A stretch of 8,799 nt of DNA from Accumulibacter sp. (lineage in GTDB: Bacteria; Pseudomonadota; Gammaproteobacteria; Burkholderiales; Rhodocyclaceae), in the NCBI GenBank assembly GCA_031264825.1, contig JAISDL010000011.1, positions 1 through 8,799 of the forward strand, written 5' to 3'. The position numbers were made by a program, and so were the translations under genes. Under the pieces are notes generated by a model. That model was not told the DNA's origin. It searched no databases and was given only the letters and a program-made list of their open reading frames with translations. Positions 6,660 through 8,799 of the stretch are shown here, one piece after another (position 1 is the first letter of the stretch; the number at the start of each line of letters is the position of its first letter).

Positions 6660-7392
6660 AATCAGCATCTTTGGTCTCGTTCTCGGCATCACGGCGATCG
6701 TCGGAGGCCAGGTCCTCGAAGGCGGAAAAATATCGGGTCTCCTGCAACCGACGGCCTTCCTGATCGTATTCGGCGGAACGCTCGGCGCCGTCATGCTCCA
6801 GAACCCCTACGCGACCTTCATGCGCGGCATCCGCATGGCCGCGTGGACGCTCTTCCCGCCCCGCATCGAATCCCGGACGCTCATCCGCGACATCGCGCGC
6901 TGGAGCCAGATTTCGCGCCGCGAAGGTCTGCTCGCGCTCGAAAACGCGATGAACGCCGAAAGAGACCCCTTCATTCGCAAGGGACTCCAACTCCTCGTCG
7001 ACGGCGTCGACCCCGAAAAGATCCGCTCGATCATGGATGTCGAAATCGGCACCTACGAAGGCGAAATGAAGCTCTCGGCGAAAGTCTGGGAATCGGCGGG
7101 CGGCTACTCGCCGACGATCGGCATTCTCGGCGCGATCCTCGGCCTGATCCACGTGATGGACAACCTCACCGAACCGTCCAAGCTCGGCGCGGGAATCGCG
7201 GTCGCCTTCGTCGCGACGATCTACGGCGTCGGCCTGGCGAACCTCGTCTACCTGCCGATCGCGAACAAACTGAAAACGCATATCGGCCGGATGATCGTCC
7301 AGCGCGAAATGATCATCGACGGCCTCATCGGGATCGCCAACGGCGAAAACCCGCGCATCATCGAAAACCGCCTCGCCGGCTACATCTTCTGA
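6652..7392 (+). CDS. motC: Flagellar motor stator protein, MotA family (MotC type)
   Basis: This is the A-type stator subunit, which with MotD forms the ion channel that turns the rotor. The 246-residue protein has four hydrophobic segments (about 3-21, 33-50, 152-172 and 182-202) and a large cytoplasmic loop between the second and third. That loop carries SRREGLLALE (88-97), with R90 and E97 in the place of the rotor-contacting charges known from E. coli MotA. P154 and P202 match the conserved prolines that flank the last two spans. GGQVLEGG and GGTLGAVMLQNP near the N-terminus are closer to Pseudomonas MotC than to E. coli MotA. The third span has GAILGL with A161, where sodium-driven PomA has a threonine, so proton use is likely (inference). 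The ATG at 6652 overlaps the fliA stop (ATGGATAG); AAAGG at 6638-6642 is the probable ribosome site. An equally valid label is motA. Confidence 0.92.
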   Translation: MDRISIFGLVLGITAIVGGQVLEGGKISGLLQPTAFLIVFGGTLGAVMLQNPYATFMRGIRMAAWTLFPPRIESRTLIRDIARWSQISRREGLLALENAMNAERDPFIRKGLQLLVDGVDPEKIRSIMDVEIGTYEGEMKLSAKVWESAGGYSPTIGILGAILGLIHVMDNLTEPSKLGAGIAVAFVATIYGVGLANLVYLPIANKLKTHIGRMIVQREMIIDGLIGIANGENPRIIENRLAGYIF

Positions 7393-7394
7393 CC

Positions 7395-8186
7395 ATGAGA
7401 AAAAGGCGCGAAGAATCGCACGAAAACCTCGAGCGCTGGCTCGTCTCTTACGCGGATTTCATCACGCTCATGTTCGCGTTCTTCGTCGTCATGTACGCGC
7501 TGTCGAGCATCAACGAAGAAAAATACCGTCTGCTCAGCACCTCGCTCGGCACCGCCTTCCGAAACGTCGACTTCGCCCCCGAAGGCACGGTCCCCGTCCC
7601 CGTCATCCTCCCGCCGATGCCCGTCATCCCCAAGCCGCCGCCGCCGGACGCCGCGACCGAAGACGCGCAGGCGACCGCGCGCAGGACGCAGCGCCAAAGG
7701 ATACGCAACGTCGCGGGCGACATCCGCGGCGTCATGGGCGCGCTGATCGAACAAGGCGTCGTCCGCGTCCTCGAAACGGGGCGCGGAATGAGCATCGAAA
7801 TCAGCGACAGCATCCTCTTCCCGCAAGGTCAGGCCGCGCTCCAGCCGCAGCTCGTCCAGGTCCTGCGGGCGATCGCCGCGCTGCTCGTTTCGACCGACTT
7901 CAACATCATCATCGAAGGGCATACCGACAACACGCCGATCAGCACCGCGCAATTCCCCTCGAATTGGGAACTCTCCGCGGTCCGCGCGACGACGGTCCTG
8001 CGGCTCTTCGCCGAAACGGGCATCACCCCCGAACGCCTCACCGCGATCGGCTACGCCGACACGCGACCCGTCGAACCCAACCTCCTCGCCGAAGGCCGCG
8101 CCAAAAACCGCCGCGTCACGATCCTCGTCGACTCGACCCCGCCGGAAAGAAGCGAAGAAATCGGATTGAATCCACCGGCCGGATAG
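7395..8186 (+). CDS. motD: Flagellar motor stator protein, MotB family (MotD type)
   Basis: This is the B-type stator subunit that anchors the motor to peptidoglycan and carries the ion-binding aspartate. The 263-residue protein has a short charged N-terminus (RKRREESHENLERW) and a single membrane span (about 18-38) with D21 in VSYADFITL as the ion-binding residue. A proline-rich linker (62-84) and an OmpA-like domain follow, with EGHTDNTPI (about 174-182), NWELSAVRA and KNRRVTI as peptidoglycan-binding signatures. The RxxEExHEN-ERWLVSYADF start is characteristic of MotD. The gene begins 2 nt after the motC stop without a clear Shine-Dalgarno, so it probably depends on termination-reinitiation and stator subunit ratio may be set that way (inference). 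The same frame is open upstream to 6843, but that stretch is a shadow of motC. An equally valid label is motB. Confidence 0.93.
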   Translation: MRKRREESHENLERWLVSYADFITLMFAFFVVMYALSSINEEKYRLLSTSLGTAFRNVDFAPEGTVPVPVILPPMPVIPKPPPPDAATEDAQATARRTQRQRIRNVAGDIRGVMGALIEQGVVRVLETGRGMSIEISDSILFPQGQAALQPQLVQVLRAIAALLVSTDFNIIIEGHTDNTPISTAQFPSNWELSAVRATTVLRLFAETGITPERLTAIGYADTRPVEPNLLAEGRAKNRRVTILVDSTPPERSEEIGLNPPAG

Positions 8187-8227
8187 GGATCAGGGATCAG
8201 GAGACAGGAGACAGGGGACAGAAGACA
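8186..8227. repeat. Heptad tandem repeat (GGGATCA/GGAGACA-type), right flank
   Basis: Six 7-bp units start at the last base of the motD stop codon: GGGATCA twice, GGAGACA twice, GGGGACA and GAAGACA. A partial GATCAGT follows at 8228-8234. The first units are the reverse complement of the CTGATCC heptads at 231-263 before flhB. The array directly abuts the coding end, so it lies in the operon's 3' untranslated region. Confidence 0.75.
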
Positions 8228-8237
8228 GATCAGTTAG

Positions 8238-8252
8238 GGCGGCTTCGCCGCC
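8238..8252 (+). other. UUCG-capped GC hairpin after motD
   Basis: GGCGGC (8238-8243) pairs with GCCGCC (8247-8252). Read as RNA it is a GGCGG/CCGCC stem closed by C(UUCG)G, an unusually stable tetraloop. AGAGAAAAATCC follows rather than a T-run, so it is not a standard intrinsic terminator. Being the first strong hairpin after motD it may protect the 3' end of the mRNA, or it may simply be another intergenic repeat like 205-221. Confidence 0.45.
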
Positions 8253-8269
8253 AGAGAAAAATCCACGAG

Positions 8270-8286
8270 GTGGGCAAGATGCCCAC
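8270..8286. repeat. Perfect 7-bp hairpin GTGGGCA-AGA-TGCCCAC
   Basis: GTGGGCA (8270-8276) and TGCCCAC (8280-8286) are perfect inverted arms around AGA. This short word is a familiar intergenic repeat in many GC-rich bacterial genomes (recollection, not searched). No T-run follows. It sits between the heptad array and the first right-flank REP-like copy. Confidence 0.5.
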
Positions 8287-8295
8287 ACTCCCAGA

Positions 8296-8329
8296 GTATA
8301 GGTTGGGGTGAGCGGAGCGATGCCCAACG
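8296..8329 (+). repeat. REP-like palindromic repeat, right-flank copy A
   Basis: GTATAGGTTGGGG followed by TGAGCGGAGCGA and TGCCCAACG. GTTGGG pairs with CCCAAC around the variable centre. It differs from copy B (8341-8373) at one base in the shared stretch (GCGGAGC against GCGCAGC) and from the left-flank copy at a few. It is in the same orientation as copy B, 45 bp away. Confidence 0.65.
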
Positions 8330-8340
8330 TTCCCCAGCGT

Positions 8341-8373
8341 GTATAGGTTGGGGTGAGCGCAGCGATGCCCAAC
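8341..8373 (+). repeat. REP-like palindromic repeat, right-flank copy B
   Basis: This is the second forward copy of the TATAGGTTGGGG / GAGCGCAGCGA / TGCCCAAC word. Together with the reversed copy at 8546-8581 it brackets the CGCGAAA palindrome (8423-8493), an arrangement like an inverted REP doublet. The arms and centre are the same as in the left-flank copy apart from the complementary G/C and A/T changes in the stem (GGGCT..AGCCC against GGGGT..TGCCC, the latter less well paired). Confidence 0.65.
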
Positions 8374-8422
8374 ACCTCGCTTGCGCGAAGCGCGAGCCAC
8401 GAATCAGATGTCAGGAATCAAG

Positions 8423-8493
8423 AACCGCGAAACACGCGAAAACCGCGAAAAAGTAAATACAGACCTTTCGCGTCTTTCGTGTTTTTCGCGGTT
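8423..8493. repeat. Long imperfect palindrome of CGCGAAA words
   Basis: The left arm begins AACCGCGAAACACGCG (8423-8438) and continues with ACCGCGAAAAA to 8452. The right arm 8461-8493 contains TTTCGCGTCTTTCG and ends TTTTTCGCGGTT (8482-8493). After allowing short gaps, the arms are complementary over most of about 30 bases each, with an AT-rich centre (GTAAATACA). It could form a large cruciform or RNA hairpin. The right arm is repeated again at 8614-8649. No reading frame with coding character is seen. Confidence 0.6.
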
Positions 8494-8582
8494 GAAATCG
8501 GTTTTCATCTGATCCCCTATTCCATCATTCATGCGCCTACGGAATCGTTGGGGTTCGCTGCGCTCACCACCAACCTATACCG
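8461..8582. repeat. Composite direct repeat, unit 1
   Basis: The module runs in order: AGACCTTTCGCG, a TTTTTCGCGGTTGAAATCGG core (8482-8501), a degenerate CTGATCC-like heptad stretch (8507-8532), GCGCCTACGGAATCG (8533-8547), and a reversed REP-like copy ending CAACCTATACC (8571-8581). The same order recurs at 8614-8722. The shared end words and the different middle (CATCTGATCCCCTATTCC against CTTCTGTTTCCTGATACC) suggest a duplicated module that has since drifted. Confidence 0.65.
8546..8581 (-). repeat. REP-like palindromic repeat, right-flank copy C (reversed)
   Basis: Read on the minus strand this gives GGTATAGGTTGG, then TGGTGAGCGCAGCGA, then ACCCCAACG, the same word as copies A and B with one extra base after GGTTGG. 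It faces copy B head-to-head across about 170 bp. Confidence 0.65.
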
Positions 8583-8587
8583 CCGCT

Positions 8588-8607
8588 GGGCACGGCACGC
8601 CGTGCCC
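8588..8607. repeat. Perfect palindrome GGGCACGGC-AC-GCCGTGCCC
   Basis: Nine-base arms (8588-8596 and 8599-8607) meet around AC, followed by CTAC. A degenerate relative, GTGCCCCGGCAC with CCCTAC downstream, is seen at 8737-8768. This is a common kind of intergenic GC hairpin. It lies between the two composite direct-repeat units. Confidence 0.55.
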
Positions 8608-8613
8608 CTACAA

Positions 8614-8722
8614 AGACTTTCGCGTTTTTCGCGGTTGAAATCGGTTTTCTTCTGTTTCCTGATACCCGATAGGCGCCTGCGGAATCGTTGGGGTTCGCTG
8701 CGCTCACCGCCAACCTATACCG
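8614..8722. repeat. Composite direct repeat, unit 2
   Basis: This is the second copy of the module at 8461-8582: AGACTTTCGCG, TTTTTCGCGGTTGAAATCGG (8625-8644), a drifted heptad part (8650-8669), GCGCCTGCGGAATCG (8673-8687), and the reversed REP-like copy ending CAACCTATACC (8711-8721). The last 49 bases (8673-8721) match 8533-8581 with two differences by eye, at a 140-bp spacing. The 5' part is shorter than in unit 1. Confidence 0.65.
8686..8721 (-). repeat. REP-like palindromic repeat, right-flank copy D (reversed)
   Basis: This is nearly identical to copy C: it reads CACCGCCAACC where C reads CACCACCAACC. Same orientation as C and opposite to A and B, so the right flank holds two forward then two reversed copies. 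Confidence 0.65.
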
Positions 8723-8765
8723 GCGGAGGGTGCGCCGTGCCCCGGCACCATGCCGACACACGACC

Positions 8766-8799
8766 CTACGCGGCGACGATACGGAACGCGGTGGCTTTG
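8766..8799 (-). CDS. Possible C-terminal tail of a minus-strand gene (partial)
   Basis: On the minus strand an open frame enters from the right edge and ends at TAG (8768-8766), giving KATAFRIVAA as the last residues. The repeat mosaic stops at about the same place, as expected if a convergent gene begins there. An alternative is a + strand start at ATG 8750 (MPTHDPTRRRYGTRWL), but that lacks a ribosome site and begins within repeat sequence. Ten residues do not allow a function call. Confidence 0.22.
   Translation of the reverse strand, partial: KATAFRIVAA

Noticed and set aside
6843..7394. Upstream extension of the motD frame
   Set aside because: The stretch is an Arg-rich shadow of motC. 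The family-typical MotD N-terminus starts at the ATG at 7395, 2 nt after the motC stop.
403..8186. A previously undescribed system hidden in the gene block
   Set aside because: All seven genes are clear, intact members of known flagellar families in a known order, and there is no unexplained coding space between them. The unusual signals are confined to FlhG residues, gene junctions and intergenic repeats.
8190..8375. Small minus-strand frame over the right-flank repeats (61 codons), and a similar one at 8564-8761
   Set aside because: The translations are repeat words read as protein (for example repeated LTPTYT), with no ribosome site. They arise from REP-like copies and GC hairpins.
8187..8799. 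CRISPR array or phage attachment site in the right flank
   Set aside because: The repeats differ in type and orientation, spacing is irregular, and there are no uniform spacers, cas genes, integrase or tRNA. An intergenic repeat mosaic explains the pattern.

Overview
The window carries one co-directional block of seven flagellar genes on the + strand (about 403-8186): flhB, flhA, flhF, flhG (fleN), fliA, motC (motA-type) and motD (motB-type). The two flanks are non-coding and repeat-rich (1-393 and 8187-8799). The organism looks like a Gram-negative, GC-rich, polarly flagellated proteobacterium. The order flhBAFG-fliA, the FlhF/FlhG pair, the MotC/MotD-type stator and the style of the FlhG protein (DQAxGLR activation motif plus an atypical Walker A) fit a betaproteobacterium best. 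That lineage call is inference, not proof.

Layout. Positions 1-36 may be the tail of an upstream gene. Positions 111-263 hold palindromic and heptad repeats. A convincing rho-independent terminator sits at 266-296, followed by an AT-rich segment with two -10-like boxes (337-376) that probably drive the operon. The seven genes are packed almost without gaps: flhB/flhA, flhF/flhG and fliA/motC each overlap by 8 bp in the form ATGNNTAG, flhA/flhF overlap by 4 bp (ATGA), and motC/motD are 2 bp apart. The only sizeable internal gap is the 52 bp between flhG and fliA, which holds a tandem duplication of the 3' end of flhG. After motD, about 610 bp contain no convincing gene. They are a mosaic of heptad repeats, REP-like palindromes in both orientations, GC hairpins and CGCGAAA-rich palindromes, with a possible minus-strand gene tail at the right edge.

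How the genes work together. FlhA and FlhB are core membrane proteins of the flagellar type III export gate: FlhA is the PMF-linked export engine and FlhB the substrate-specificity switch. FlhF (SRP-type GTPase) and FlhG (MinD-like ATPase) set the place and number of polar flagella. FliA (sigma-28) turns on late flagellar genes once the hook-basal body is complete. MotC and MotD form the ion-conducting stator that drives rotation. The operon thus runs from assembly through placement and late-gene control to torque.

The flagellar genes themselves look intact and conventional. The points most worth a second look are the FlhG nucleotide-binding loop without the usual signature lysine, the stop-spanning tandem duplication at the end of flhG, the recurrent ATGNNTAG gene junctions, and the shared repeat vocabulary that brackets the operon. 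I saw no sign of a new defence, metabolic or mobile system.
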